Numbered from the stretch's first letter, positions 43,458 through 53,107 are shown. The stretch: 64,000 nucleotides of DNA from Candidatus Zixiibacteriota bacterium (GCA_020051695.1 JAGVQM010000021.1:1-64000); one strand, 5' to 3'. The notes: generated from the sequence alone by a model not told the origin. A program made the numbers and translations.

Positions 43458-43602
43458 TCGCATACTCCTTTCCGCGAGCAACAGCACAACACGGGCCATT
43501 GTCCCGCAATGAATTAGGTCTACGCCTGTACTGCCCCCAAAACTGCTTATTGCAGTTCAGTCCAAGCAAAAGAATTGTAATAACGGCCTTTCGGCCTGTC
43601 AA

Positions 43603-44100
43603 TCATTTTATTGAAATTTCCTCCCGCAGCGCAAACGACCGCCCATCAATCGCCCGGGCTACAGCCAAGAGGCCGTCCAAATGGTCACATTCGTGCTGGA
43701 GCAGCTCGGATGAATCATCTTCGAGAGCCATCGTCTGCTCCCGCCACTCCAAGTCCCGATAGGTAATCCGGCAACTCTTATGCCGCCGGACTTTGACCAG
43801 CAAATCGGGGAAGCTCATGCAATCGTCCCAGAGTTCAATCATCTCGGAACCCATCTTGTCGAGGATGGGATTGATCAACACTACCGGCTCGTCGATATGC
43901 ATGCAGACGACCCGCTTAGCCACTCCAATCTGCGGCGCGGCAATCGCGCGGCCGACACCGTGTGTCCGGCGGAATTCCATCATCGTATCGTGCAAGTCGG
44001 CGATCACCGGGCGCAGGAGGTCCAGATCACCCGGAGTAACTGCCGACGAGACTTCATATAATTTCGGATCGCCCAACAGGAGAATCCGGCGCAGAGTCAT
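43603..44100 (-). CDS. def: Peptide deformylase-like protein
   Basis: About 165 residues from ATG 44100 (AAGGAG upstream). Three deformylase motifs are recognisable: GVGRAIAAPQIG near residues 48-59, WDDCMSFP near 91-98 (the Cys metal ligand, with DDCMS in place of the common EGCLS), and LQHECDHLDGLL near 132-143 (HExxH). The metal ligands and catalytic Glu are all present, so activity is likely, but the first two motifs are divergent. It may be a second, specialised copy rather than the housekeeping enzyme. The gene is not next to fmt. Confidence 0.82.
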   Translation of the reverse strand: MTLRRILLLGDPKLYEVSSAVTPGDLDLLRPVIADLHDTMMEFRRTHGVGRAIAAPQIGVAKRVVCMHIDEPVVLINPILDKMGSEMIELWDDCMSFPDLLVKVRRHKSCRITYRDLEWREQTMALEDDSSELLQHECDHLDGLLAVARAIDGRSFALREEISIK

Positions 44101-44250
44101 CGGTAACTCCTTCATCCATAACAAGGTGCCGCCACGTGATCATCCCCTGCTCCCCGGCACTTGACACCGCGTTCTACCACTAATACATTTATACGTGTAT
44201 AGCCAATGTATTCGGGGAAAAGTCGAAGTACACTAACGCGGAGGAGAAAC

Positions 44251-45480
44251 GTGTCTGCATTCTGGCGCACGATAATCGCGGGCCTGGTGCTCGTGGGGCT
44301 GTTCGGTCTCCCGAATCCGGCTGCGGCGCAGCTGGGCAAACTTAAAGACAAGGTCAAAGACAAAGCTGAACAAAAGGTAGATGAAAAGGTCGACGAGAAA
44401 ATCGACGAAGCACTGGAGGGCGAATCCGAGGAGGAAGAACAACCTGCGGAAGCCGAATCCACCGAGTCAGCAACAGAAACTGAGGGGGCGGAAGCCGGCA
44501 CACCCGCGCAACCCGGTGGGGCCGCCAAACTCAAACCCGGCGAGGGCGCCTGGTTGAACTACGACTTTATCCCCGGAGACAAGATTCTCTACTACGAGGA
44601 TTTCGAAAAATCACCGGTCGGCGATTTCCCGGAACGACTGGAATTCGGGGAAGGGAACATGGAAGTTGCCGAATGGCAGGGTTCGCGGTATTTGCGCGTC
44701 AGCACCCATGCCGAGCTTGATATCCCCCTGCCCAAGGTGCTGCCGGAGACATTTACCATGGAATTCGATTTATACCTTCCTGAGGGGAGCATTCAAATCT
44801 ACGGTTTTGATCCGGAGGGGAACACCCCGTTTGAACATACGCTGGTTGAATTTCAACCCGGCACGGGGGCGGTGCGGGGGAATGGCGGCGGAGAAGCAAG
44901 TACCAGTACCGATGAGGGCATTTGGAAGGAGCTGGTACATATCCGGTTGATGGGATATAAAAAATACCTCAAGGTGTATGCCAATGAAAAGCGGCTGGCG
45001 AATATCCCCAACGCGGATTTTGTCCATTCGGACAAGATCCACATCCATGTCTATAACGGTTGGGAAGCGACCATCCTCTTCGACAATATCCGCATCGCCG
45101 AGGGCGGCAAGAAAATCCTGTATGACCAGCTTGCGGCCGAAGGCCGGGTCGCCACCCAGGGTATTTATTTCGATTCGGGCAGTGACCGTATCCGTCCGGA
45201 ATCCACACCCACGCTGAAAGAAATCGGTACCATGCTGCAGGAACATGCCGATTTAAAACTACTGATCGAGGGCCACACCGACAGCCAGGGCGAGGATGCA
45301 GCCAATCTCACACTGAGTGATCAACGTGCGGCGGCGGTGAAGACGTATCTGGTCGAAGCCTATAAAATCGACGCGGCCCGCCTGCAAACCAAGGGGCTGG
45401 GCGAAACCAAACCGGTCGACAGCAACGATACGGCGGAGGGGCGGCAGAATAACCGGCGCGTGGAACTGGTTAAGTTATAA
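44251..45480 (+). CDS. OmpA-family exported protein
   Basis: About 409 residues. GTG at 44251 is chosen because GGAGGAG precedes it and it starts a signal peptide (FWRTIIAGLVLVGLFGLPNPAAA-QL); an ATG 45 bases upstream lacks both. A short Lys/Glu-rich helical stretch (KLKDKVKDKAEQKVDEKVDE) and an acidic low-complexity linker follow. Next comes a laminin-G/concanavalin-like beta domain near 95-290, then a C-terminal OmpA-like peptidoglycan-binding domain (IYFDSGSDRIRPES, LLIEGHTDSQGED, LSDQRAAAVKTYL, NRRVELVKL). It tethers the outer envelope to peptidoglycan. Confidence 0.9.
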   Translation: MSAFWRTIIAGLVLVGLFGLPNPAAAQLGKLKDKVKDKAEQKVDEKVDEKIDEALEGESEEEEQPAEAESTESATETEGAEAGTPAQPGGAAKLKPGEGAWLNYDFIPGDKILYYEDFEKSPVGDFPERLEFGEGNMEVAEWQGSRYLRVSTHAELDIPLPKVLPETFTMEFDLYLPEGSIQIYGFDPEGNTPFEHTLVEFQPGTGAVRGNGGGEASTSTDEGIWKELVHIRLMGYKKYLKVYANEKRLANIPNADFVHSDKIHIHVYNGWEATILFDNIRIAEGGKKILYDQLAAEGRVATQGIYFDSGSDRIRPESTPTLKEIGTMLQEHADLKLLIEGHTDSQGEDAANLTLSDQRAAAVKTYLVEAYKIDAARLQTKGLGETKPVDSNDTAEGRQNNRRVELVKL

Positions 45481-45529
45481 CCGGACACGACAATGGGGTC
45501 ATTGTGCCCCCAGGAAGAGGAGATTGGCG

Positions 45530-46366
45530 ATGAAATTAAGACAAGTAATGCACAACATGGGGTTGCTGTTCAGTTTTGTGGCATTAGCCCTGATGCTTGC
45601 CGGTTGCGGCGATGACAATCCCGTGGAATCGGAAAGCCCGCCCGAACTGCCGCCGCAGTCCAGCATGATCATGGACTTCACCGACTTCCAGGACGGCAAC
45701 GAGGCGCCGCTGCACCCGGATAGCCCCGCCGGCGCGCAATCTCGCCTCCATTGGGGTCGTTCGGCGTTGCTGGTCGGCGTGTGGAATATAGTGCTGACCG
45801 TCACGCTGGCGGTGCCGGTGGCGTCATTTGTCGCGGCGTTTCAAAACACGCCGGTGCGGCAGGCCGACGGGTCATGGAACTGGACGTATTCCTTCAATGC
45901 CGGCGGCACGCACACTGCCGTGCTCAACGGCAAAATTGTCGAGGCGGACGTGCAATGGAAAATGACCATCTCCAAGGCCGGTGATTATACTAACTTTGAG
46001 TGGTATACCGGGGTAAGTCGGCTGGACGGCACCGAGGGGACCTGGACTTTGAATTTGAACCCCAGCGACCCGACACCATTCCTGTACATCGAATGGGAAC
46101 ATAACTACGCCGACAGCACCGCAAGTCTCAAATACACGAATATCATCCCGGGGAACGCGGAAAACGGCGCGTACATCTATTACGGCATCACCGCCGACAC
46201 GACGTACGATCTGTTTTACGATATCTATGCCAAGGGGCTGGACAACCTAACCGAAATCGAGTGGAATTACGACACCAAGGCCGGTCGCATTCAGGACGAG
46301 CATTACTACGGCGACACCGACTGGCATTGCTGGGATGAAAACCTCGACGATATCGACTGCCCATGA
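45530..46366 (+). CDS. Lipoprotein of unknown function
   Basis: About 278 residues from ATG 45530 (GAGGAG eight bases upstream). It has a lipoprotein signal with lipobox LAGC (Cys near residue 25) followed by DDNPVES, so it is anchored by a lipid. The mature protein is beta-rich, with repeated short strands (WNWTYSFNAGGTHTAVLNGKI, ADVQWKMTISKAGDYTNFEWYTG, PTPFLYIEWEHNYADSTASLKYT). No enzyme motif is visible. It lies 49 bases after the OmpA-family gene, so cotranscription is likely. It ends at a bidirectional terminator. Confidence 0.8.
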   Translation: MKLRQVMHNMGLLFSFVALALMLAGCGDDNPVESESPPELPPQSSMIMDFTDFQDGNEAPLHPDSPAGAQSRLHWGRSALLVGVWNIVLTVTLAVPVASFVAAFQNTPVRQADGSWNWTYSFNAGGTHTAVLNGKIVEADVQWKMTISKAGDYTNFEWYTGVSRLDGTEGTWTLNLNPSDPTPFLYIEWEHNYADSTASLKYTNIIPGNAENGAYIYYGITADTTYDLFYDIYAKGLDNLTEIEWNYDTKAGRIQDEHYYGDTDWHCWDENLDDIDCP

Positions 46367-46390
46367 TGGGCTGGGTTTATCCATTGGAAA

Positions 46391-46425
46391 AAGAACAGGG
46401 CCGGTCGTTGACCGGCCCTGTTCTT
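46391..46425. terminator. Bidirectional rho-independent terminator
   Basis: AAGAACAGGGCCGGTC-gtt-GACCGGCCCTGTTCTT, a perfect 16-pair stem between two convergent genes. On the minus strand the stem is followed by TTTCC; on the plus strand by TTGTCGG. Confidence 0.88.
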
Positions 46426-46480
46426 GTCGGTTTGCAGCAGATATGATCCGGCAGGGCCGGCACTATCCGGCTTGTGCAGT

Positions 46481-46524
46481 GGCATGGGCATCTTCCGCCA
46501 ACGGCGGACAAGTGCCTGTGCGAT
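46481..46524. repeat. Compound repeat family C, copy 3 (partial)
   Basis: GGCATGGGCATCTTCCGCCA followed by CGGCGGACAAGTGCC. Only the first module of the family C unit is present, 20 bases from the end of the peptidase gene. Confidence 0.75.
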
Positions 46525-46543
46525 GAGTTCCAAATCCTTCAGC

Positions 46544-47377
46544 TTACAGCCCGGCCGCCGATTTTTCCCAATCGCTGATAAGTGATTCTTCGGTGGTATT
46601 CAGCAGCTTCAGTATTTCAGTCTGTGACGTTGCCCGAAGAAGCTGACTGATTCTTTCCCGACTATATTTTCGGTCAACGAATGAAACCAGCGAACCGGCC
46701 AGCGCATACCGTTCTTTGCCACTCCAGAATTGCGCAAGCCGGGCCGGCGCCCGATCCTCTTTGACTACCTGAATTGCATCGGCCAGCCAACTGCTGTCCA
46801 GTCGCCCGGAAACCAGCACCGCCAGCCCCTCGATAAACCAGCCGATACTGTCCAAGCCGGTGAAATCGGGCACCGGATTATGCTGCCCGTGGAACACATG
46901 CACCAGTTCATGGGTCAACAGACGGCGAGTTGCTGCAGTATCTGCGGCATCATGCTCGCAGGTCTCGGTTGCCCAGACCCGGGGAGACAGCACATCCAGC
47001 CGGTGAGCCACCCCACTGGCCACCATCCAGCATTCGGAGGCAAAACCGGGAGCGTCCCAATCGGCCGCCCATTGGCGGTCGAGCGACGCACGGTCGGGGA
47101 AAATATAGACGTCGAATTTCTTCGCGAATTTTCCGGTCAGGAATTCTTCCACTGCGGCACAACCGGTGTCGAACCAGGAAGACAAATCGGCCAATACGGC
47201 AGAATCCTCGGCAGTGTAATAGAGGGTATAATGGGGCTTGTCCTGGGTCAGCCAACTTGCAGCAACACTGCCGCCGGTTGAATCCGGTGTATCTGCCGCA
47301 AAGCCGACGGCGTACCAGTTGCATATGATCCCGGTAACCAACGCCGAAATCATCATCCTGCAATACATTTTATTCAT
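46544..47377 (-). CDS. Secreted HExxH metallopeptidase (peptidase MA-like)
   Basis: A 277-residue protein with a signal peptide (ALVTGIICNWYAVGFA-AD). It has the gluzincin motif LLTHELVHVFHGQHN near residues 152-166 (zinc ligands His-His) and the downstream GWFIEGLAVLVSGR near 178-191 with the third ligand Glu. This matches the peptidase MA-like arrangement. It is a periplasmic or surface protease of unknown target. The gene is transcribed alone, convergent with the lipoprotein gene. Confidence 0.85.
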   Translation of the reverse strand: MNKMYCRMMISALVTGIICNWYAVGFAADTPDSTGGSVAASWLTQDKPHYTLYYTAEDSAVLADLSSWFDTGCAAVEEFLTGKFAKKFDVYIFPDRASLDRQWAADWDAPGFASECWMVASGVAHRLDVLSPRVWATETCEHDAADTAATRRLLTHELVHVFHGQHNPVPDFTGLDSIGWFIEGLAVLVSGRLDSSWLADAIQVVKEDRAPARLAQFWSGKERYALAGSLVSFVDRKYSRERISQLLRATSQTEILKLLNTTEESLISDWEKSAAGL

Positions 47378-47500
47378 GCGTCATCCTCCCAGTCCAATAT
47401 CCGATTTGCCATCAATTTCATAGTATATCAGAACTACATGAGCGGTAAAAGTTGCAGGGGTAAAGGAGAATCTTGTAGTAAACAGCGTTTCCCGCCGGTC

Positions 47501-47525
47501 AAGCCGTAGGCGGCCTGACCTACTC
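47501..47525. repeat. Dispersed repeat family E, copy 2
   Basis: AAGCCGTAGGCGGCCTGACC followed by TACTC, matching 8787-8811. It contains the suhB stop codon. Confidence 0.5.
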
Positions 47526-48314
47526 TGTCTTGGCCTGCGCCAATACCCCCCGCATCTGCCCATGAATCTTCCCATTCGTCGCCAGCACGCGGCCCGAATG
47601 GAGGTCGAAGGGTCGGCCGTCAAGGTCGGTGACCAGCCCGCCCGCCTCACGAACCATCAGCACGCCCGCAGCAAGGTCCCACGGCGAGAGTTTTAACTCC
47701 CAGAATCCATCGAAACGGCCGCAGGCGGTCCAGCAGCAATCCAGCGCCGCTGATCCCAACCGCCGGACAGCGCGCGCGCGTTTGGCGAAAGCGGCAAAAT
47801 TGTTGAGATTATCCTCGGTCGTTTCCCGGATATCATAAGGGAAACCGGTAACGAGAAGGGATTTGAGCAATTCCGTTTCGCGCGAGACAAACATCTGTTT
47901 GCCATTAAGAAAAAACCCTCCGCCTTTGGTCGCAGTGAACATCTCCTCTTGACACGGATCATAAATCGCGCCGCAGACCAGTTCACCGGCCCGTTCCAGC
48001 GCAACCGACACGCAATAAATCGGCAGACCGTGCGTGTAATTGGTCGTGCCGTCCAGCGGGTCGATATACCAGTGGAACTCGGAGCCGGAATGTATCACGG
48101 AGCCCTCCTCGGCCACGATGGCATGGCCGGGAAACGCGGAACTCAGCCGCTCGACAAGATAGGCCTCGCTTTGCTTGTCCATCTGGGTCACGAGGTTGAT
48201 CGCGCCCTTATATTCGACCTGCAGCCGCTCAGGACGGTTATCGGCCAGCATACGCCCGGCGGCACGGGCCGCCTGCTCGGCGACCGCAAGGAATTCCTGA
48301 TAGCCGGTGGACAT
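47520..48314 (-). CDS. suhB: Inositol-1-monophosphatase family protein
   Basis: A 264-residue enzyme with the IMPase metal sites: AIVAEEGS near residues 66-73, WYIDPLDGTTNYTHGLP near 82-98, and SPWDLAAGVLMVREAGG near 212-228, plus RRLGSAALDCCW. It hydrolyses inositol monophosphate or related phosphoesters in a Mg-dependent way. Its stop codon lies in a dispersed repeat. It ends the probable operon ABC-ABC-hypothetical-suhB. Confidence 0.92.
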   Translation of the reverse strand: MSTGYQEFLAVAEQAARAAGRMLADNRPERLQVEYKGAINLVTQMDKQSEAYLVERLSSAFPGHAIVAEEGSVIHSGSEFHWYIDPLDGTTNYTHGLPIYCVSVALERAGELVCGAIYDPCQEEMFTATKGGGFFLNGKQMFVSRETELLKSLLVTGFPYDIRETTEDNLNNFAAFAKRARAVRRLGSAALDCCWTACGRFDGFWELKLSPWDLAAGVLMVREAGGLVTDLDGRPFDLHSGRVLATNGKIHGQMRGVLAQAKTE

Positions 48315-48323
48315 GCGGGGACT

Positions 48324-48797
48324 TCAGGATGGTTCGTTGTTCAGCAGGGCTTTGAAAAACGCATCGAGCCGCAGTGGCTGTGCCCCGGCGCGTTCCAGTT
48401 CCGGGTTCTTTTTCAGGTATAGGCCGAATTCGGCGTGGTCGATAAAGACCTCGGCGTGGCCGTCCTCAAGGAAAAACACGACACCCGGCGGGACCGTCCG
48501 CCAATAATCGTTGTTTTTGGCGATAATAACGCTGCCCCGCTGGACCGGAGTGACGGCGATCGCGGAACCGACCGGGATGGTCTTGGCCATTTCCCGAAGG
48601 GCCAGCGCCAGGTTGGTGTAAACCTGTGGTTCCAGGGACTTTTCGGCAAAGACGGCAATTTCCCGGTCATCGGCGGCGGCGCGGCGGGATGATGTACTGC
48701 CGGTAAAGATTTCGCCGGAAAGAATAAACGGCATGGCCAGCAGACCACCGGCAACGATAACCACGGCCAGCACCAACGGCATTGTGGCTTTTTTCAT
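48324..48797 (-). CDS. Membrane-anchored protein of unknown function
   Basis: A 157-residue protein with one N-terminal hydrophobic span (MPLVLAVVIVAGGLLAMPFI), otherwise soluble and mixed alpha/beta. No family is recognised. Its start overlaps the stop of the ABC exporter gene by ATGA and it is followed nine bases later by suhB. It could be an exporter accessory protein, but this is guesswork from position. Confidence 0.75.
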   Translation of the reverse strand: MKKATMPLVLAVVIVAGGLLAMPFILSGEIFTGSTSSRRAAADDREIAVFAEKSLEPQVYTNLALALREMAKTIPVGSAIAVTPVQRGSVIIAKNNDYWRTVPPGVVFFLEDGHAEVFIDHAEFGLYLKKNPELERAGAQPLRLDAFFKALLNNEPS

Positions 48798-50593
48798 CGG
48801 CTCATCTCCCGCGTCCCCGCGTCCTGGTCCTTATATTGCAATAAATACAAGCGATAGTAAATCCCTTTTTGCTGCAACAGTTCCTCGTGTGTGCCGATTT
48901 CGCGGATCCGGCCCTTGTGCAGCACAACAATCCGGTCGACCGCGCGAATGGTGGACAGCCGGTGGGCGATCACAATTGCCGTGCGGTCGATCAGCAGGCG
49001 GGCCAGCGCCCGCTGGATCAGAATTTCGATCCCGGTATCCACTGAGGAGGTAGCCTCATCCAGAATCAAAAGCGGCGGGTTAAATGCCAGTGTCCGGGCA
49101 AACGCCAGGAGTTGTTTTTCACCGAAAGACAGGCCGGTCCCGCGTTCACCGATCTTGTGGTCGTACCCTCCGGGCAAACGCTCGATAAATGTGTCGGCCC
49201 CGACTTCCCGGGCGGCGGCACGCACCATCTCCGTGGTTATCCGGGTATCCCCCAGCCGAATGTTGTCGGCGATAGTGCCGGTAAACAAGAACACATCCTG
49301 CAGCACCAGCCCGATGCGCCGCCGCAATTCCGCGGCATCCCAGCGGCGGATATCAACATCATCCAGCAGGATCGACCCTTTTTGAAATTCGTAAAAGCGG
49401 TTGAGTAGCGAGGCAATTGAGGTTTTTCCGGCGCCGGTCGCGCCGACCAGCGCGATTTTCTCCCCCGGCTGAATGGACAGCGAAAGGTCCTGCAATACCC
49501 ACTCTTCACCTTTATAGGCAAACCAGACATGGTCAAACTCGACTTTGCCCTTCATTGCCCCGACCTCTTGCGGCTGATCGGGAACGACAATCTCCGTGAT
49601 CGTATCCAACAGCTTAAAAATCCGTTCGGAGGAGGCCATCGCCCCCTGCAGGATATTATATTTTTCCGACAAGTCGCGGATCGGGCCATAAAACATCTCG
49701 GCATACTGGATGAAGGCCACCAGCACGCCAAACGTCAGCGCGCCGGCCATCACCTGCCCGCCGCCGTAACCGATAATCAAGGCCAGCGAGATCGCCCCGA
49801 TTAACTCGACGGTGGGGAAAAAAACGGCGTAATACAGGATCGTGCGGAAATTGGCCTGCTGCAGGTCGGCATTGATTGTCTGGTGCCGGTCGAACACCAC
49901 GCGCTCGCGGCCGAAATTCTGCACCACCGACATCCCGGTGAGATGCTCCTGCAGGAACGCGTTAAGCTTGGCGATTTTGGCGCGCACATCACGGTAAGCG
50001 GTGCGGGCTCGGTGACGGAAGATCATCGAAGACCAGACCAGCAAGGGAATCGCGGCAAAACAAACCAGCGCCAGCCGAATATCCATATACAACATCGCCG
50101 CCACGATCCCCACGACCATAAACAAATCACCAATGGCCACCACCACCCCGCTGGAAAACAATGAGTCAAGGACGTTCACATCGGAGGTCACCCTGGTCAA
50201 CAACCGCCCGACCGGATTCTTATCAAAAAAGCGCAGGTCACGGCCCAGCAGATGCCGATGGACCTGTAAACGCAAATCGTAGATCGTTTTTTGCCCCACC
50301 CACTGCGTGAGGATTTCCTGCAGGTACCGCGTAATGAACAGCCCGGCCAGCAAGCCGACGTACAGCAGGGCATACCGCGCCAGTCCGGCCGGGTCGCCGG
50401 TGGCCAGCGGGCCGTCGATGGCCAGCTTGACCAGGTACGGCCCCAAAAGCTGCAAACCCGAGGAAGCCAGCAACACCACAATTGCCGCGGCGACCTGGAG
50501 GCGATACGGTCGCAGGTACCTCAACAGCCGTTTCATCAGCCGATGATCGTACGCCTTGCCCAGCGCTTCATCTTCGTGCAGATATTCAGCCAT
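48794..50593 (-). CDS. ABC exporter half-transporter with consensus catalytic Glu
   Basis: A 599-residue type I ABC exporter: six membrane spans to about residue 330, then a nucleotide-binding domain. It has Walker A VGATGAGKT near 387, Q-loop GLVLQDVFLF, the signature LSFGEKQ (non-canonical, LSGGQ expected), and Walker B LLILDEATSSVD with the catalytic Glu present. Paired with the next gene, it matches heterodimeric exporters of the TM287/288 and BmrCD type, in which one ATP site is degenerate. The substrate is unknown: drug, lipid or peptide. Confidence 0.9.
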   Translation of the reverse strand: MAEYLHEDEALGKAYDHRLMKRLLRYLRPYRLQVAAAIVVLLASSGLQLLGPYLVKLAIDGPLATGDPAGLARYALLYVGLLAGLFITRYLQEILTQWVGQKTIYDLRLQVHRHLLGRDLRFFDKNPVGRLLTRVTSDVNVLDSLFSSGVVVAIGDLFMVVGIVAAMLYMDIRLALVCFAAIPLLVWSSMIFRHRARTAYRDVRAKIAKLNAFLQEHLTGMSVVQNFGRERVVFDRHQTINADLQQANFRTILYYAVFFPTVELIGAISLALIIGYGGGQVMAGALTFGVLVAFIQYAEMFYGPIRDLSEKYNILQGAMASSERIFKLLDTITEIVVPDQPQEVGAMKGKVEFDHVWFAYKGEEWVLQDLSLSIQPGEKIALVGATGAGKTSIASLLNRFYEFQKGSILLDDVDIRRWDAAELRRRIGLVLQDVFLFTGTIADNIRLGDTRITTEMVRAAAREVGADTFIERLPGGYDHKIGERGTGLSFGEKQLLAFARTLAFNPPLLILDEATSSVDTGIEILIQRALARLLIDRTAIVIAHRLSTIRAVDRIVVLHKGRIREIGTHEELLQQKGIYYRLYLLQYKDQDAGTREMSR

Positions 50594-50617
50594 GGTATTT
50601 ATTCACCGGACAATTAC

Positions 50618-52366
50618 TCAGATCGCTTCCAATTGTTCCTGCAAGGCCTGTTTTTCCACTAAAGAGGCGTACCGGCCGCCGCGTGCAATTAATTCATCAT
50701 GCGTGCCGCATTCGGCAATTTTGCCCTCGCCCATTACCGCAATCCGGTCGGCGCGCCGCGCAGTCGAAACCCGGTGGCTGACCAGTATTACCGTGCGGCC
50801 CGCGAAATGATGGGCCAGCCGGTCGAGAATATGTTCTTCGGTCTGCGTGTCCACCGAGGAAAACGCATCATCCAATAGGAGGATCCTCGGTCCAACCGCC
50901 AGCGCCCGGGCCAGCGACACCCGCTGTTTCTGGCCCCCGGAAAGCGTGATCCCGCGTTCGCCGATAATGGTCTGCCATTTGTGCGGCAATTCTTCAATTT
51001 CACCAAGGATGCCAGCCGTGTCGGCCAGCTCGGCCAGTTTCTCCTGCGGAGGGGATTCCGGCAGACCAAAGCCGATGTTCTCCGCCAGAGTAGTGGAAAA
51101 CAAAAACGGTTCCTGGGCGGCCACGCCGAATAACTCCCGCAAGCGGACCAGCGGGATGTCGTTGATATCTGTGCCGTCAATAAGGATGGAATCTGCAGCC
51201 AGCGGGTACGACCGGGTCAAAAGCCGCAACAACGTCGTTTTACCGCTGCCGGTGTTACCCAGCAGGGCCAGCGTTTGACCGGCGGGGACCTGCAGCGACA
51301 ATTTGTCCAGCACCGCCCGCTCGGCGCCGGGGTAGGCGAAAGTCAGGTCCTTGAAAGTGATCTCACCGGAAAACTCCCTGTCCGCATTTTCGGTGGAGCG
51401 GTCGGCGATATCCGAACGCTCGGCCAGGATCTGATCGATCCGTTTGAGGGAGGCCGTCCCGCGCTGGTAGATCGACACGACCCAGCCCAGTGCGATCATC
51501 GGCCAGATCAACATCGCCAGGTACAGCGTATACGCCACAAACGACCCCAGCGAAATCCGCCCATCGATGACCGAACGCCCGCCGAAATACAACACCACCA
51601 CGACCGCCATCCCCGCCAGAAAATATAATAACGGGTGAAACAGTGCTTGCGTGCGGATCAGCTTCATGTTTAACGCAACATATTCATCGTTGAGCCGGAT
51701 AAATTCCTCATGGCGCAGCTGTTCATGCGAGCCGGATTTCACCACCCTGATTCCCGCCAGCGTCTCCTGGGTATGGGCCGAAATCACGGCAAAGTGTTTT
51801 TGAATCGCCATGAAACGCCGGTGGACAATTGTGCCAAGCCGGTTGACCGCCAGCGAGAGAATGGGCAGGGGAACAAGAGTGTACAACGCCAATTGCCAAT
51901 CAAGATAGAACATGAACGGCACCGCGCCGGCGCCGACAATCAGGGCATTGGCCGAATACATGATCCCCGGACCGAGCATCGTGCGCACTGCATCGATATC
52001 CGCCGAGGCGCGCGACAGGACCTCGCCGGTCGGCGTGCGGTCGAAAAACGACGGCGGGAGTTTGAGCAGGTGGGCAAACAAATCACCGCGCAGGTCGAAT
52101 TCCATCTTGCGCGAGGCCCAGATCAGCGTCCGCCGCATCAGAAAAAGAAAGACCCCGGCCACGAGCGCCAGCCCGATGACCAGCCCGGCATATGACCAGA
52201 CCGCCTGCATGGTTATCCCCTCGCGCAGCCGGTCTACCGCCTGGCGTAGGACCATGGGCGCCAGCAGGCGCAGCGCATTGTGCGCGGCCACTGCGGCCAG
52301 CCCGGCCCACAGGTACCGCTGGTAGCGCTTAACGTACGGCAGGATTGTGGTTACCCGGGCTAACAT
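50618..52366 (-). CDS. ABC exporter half-transporter with degenerate Walker B
   Basis: A 582-residue type I exporter: six spans, then Walker A LGNTGSGKT near 368, Q-loop FGVAAQEPFLF, canonical signature LSGGQKQ, and Walker B ILLLDDAFSSVD where Asp replaces the catalytic Glu. With the LSFGE of its partner, this makes one inactive and one active ATP site. It is the upstream gene, 24 bases before the partner. Confidence 0.9.
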   Translation of the reverse strand: MLARVTTILPYVKRYQRYLWAGLAAVAAHNALRLLAPMVLRQAVDRLREGITMQAVWSYAGLVIGLALVAGVFLFLMRRTLIWASRKMEFDLRGDLFAHLLKLPPSFFDRTPTGEVLSRASADIDAVRTMLGPGIMYSANALIVGAGAVPFMFYLDWQLALYTLVPLPILSLAVNRLGTIVHRRFMAIQKHFAVISAHTQETLAGIRVVKSGSHEQLRHEEFIRLNDEYVALNMKLIRTQALFHPLLYFLAGMAVVVVLYFGGRSVIDGRISLGSFVAYTLYLAMLIWPMIALGWVVSIYQRGTASLKRIDQILAERSDIADRSTENADREFSGEITFKDLTFAYPGAERAVLDKLSLQVPAGQTLALLGNTGSGKTTLLRLLTRSYPLAADSILIDGTDINDIPLVRLRELFGVAAQEPFLFSTTLAENIGFGLPESPPQEKLAELADTAGILGEIEELPHKWQTIIGERGITLSGGQKQRVSLARALAVGPRILLLDDAFSSVDTQTEEHILDRLAHHFAGRTVILVSHRVSTARRADRIAVMGEGKIAECGTHDELIARGGRYASLVEKQALQEQLEAI

Positions 52367-52420
52367 AAATCACATTCGTCCCGTCGGTCGGCGGGATTCT
52401 CGATTGCGCGGTTTGTCTGG

Positions 52421-53107
52421 TTAGTGCATTCCTTGCTGCTGCACCGCCTGCCGCAGCGAATCGATTTCCCGGAAATACGGCCGCTCGGATTCCACAGCGG
52501 GGATAATCATATTTCGCCACAGGTGCCAGGGGGTAATGGTCGTATCAAACAGCGAAAACTGGTAATACGGGCGAAAGGACATCGTGTCCGGAAAGGCGTA
52601 ACTCGGTTTAGAGAAAGTCGTTACCGCAAAACAACCCGGTTGCTTCCAGATCAAGCCAAGATCCGGGGCGAATTTCCCCTGATCCATGGTGAACGAACAC
52701 GGTTCAAAATCCAGGCCGTTGCTGTCGATGAGCGAGCGCATAAATACCTGCCGCTCCCGGTCCACGCGCTCCGGCACCAGTGCGTAATCGTACCAGATGG
52801 TGGCGGTGGCCAGACGGCCGTCCCGATAGGCAAACGCCACGCCGATCCGCACGCTGTCTCTGATAAACTGGGACGCCGTTTCCAGGCCCCGATCGGTCAA
52901 TTGCGTACTTTGCGCGGCAAAATATTTGTCGACCTCGATTTTCTCCATCCCCAGATGAAGATCGCGCAATTCCGGGGGGAAATAGCGGGATGAATCGGGC
53001 AGGACCAGCGGCGCATCATTGCGGCAGCCGTTGCCCGCGAGCAGAGCCAGTAAGACTAACCCGCAAAAACCCATTCGCAATTCAGGGGCAAAGAGAAACT
53101 GTTTCAT
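52421..53107 (-). CDS. Lipoprotein of unknown function
   Basis: About 228 residues from ATG 53107 (GAGG eight bases upstream). The signal has a candidate lipobox ending AGNGC, followed by RNDAP. The mature part has a short motif DLHLGMEKIEVDKYF, then mixed alpha/beta sequence; I recognise no family. It is upstream of, and 54 bases from, the ABC exporter genes on the same strand, so it may belong to the same transcript. Confidence 0.75.
   Translation of the reverse strand: MKQFLFAPELRMGFCGLVLLALLAGNGCRNDAPLVLPDSSRYFPPELRDLHLGMEKIEVDKYFAAQSTQLTDRGLETASQFIRDSVRIGVAFAYRDGRLATATIWYDYALVPERVDRERQVFMRSLIDSNGLDFEPCSFTMDQGKFAPDLGLIWKQPGCFAVTTFSKPSYAFPDTMSFRPYYQFSLFDTTITPWHLWRNMIIPAVESERPYFREIDSLRQAVQQQGMH

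Noticed and set aside
43585-43597. GGCCTTTCGGCC hairpin as terminator of def
   Set aside because: Stem only four to five pairs and not followed by a T-run on the minus strand.
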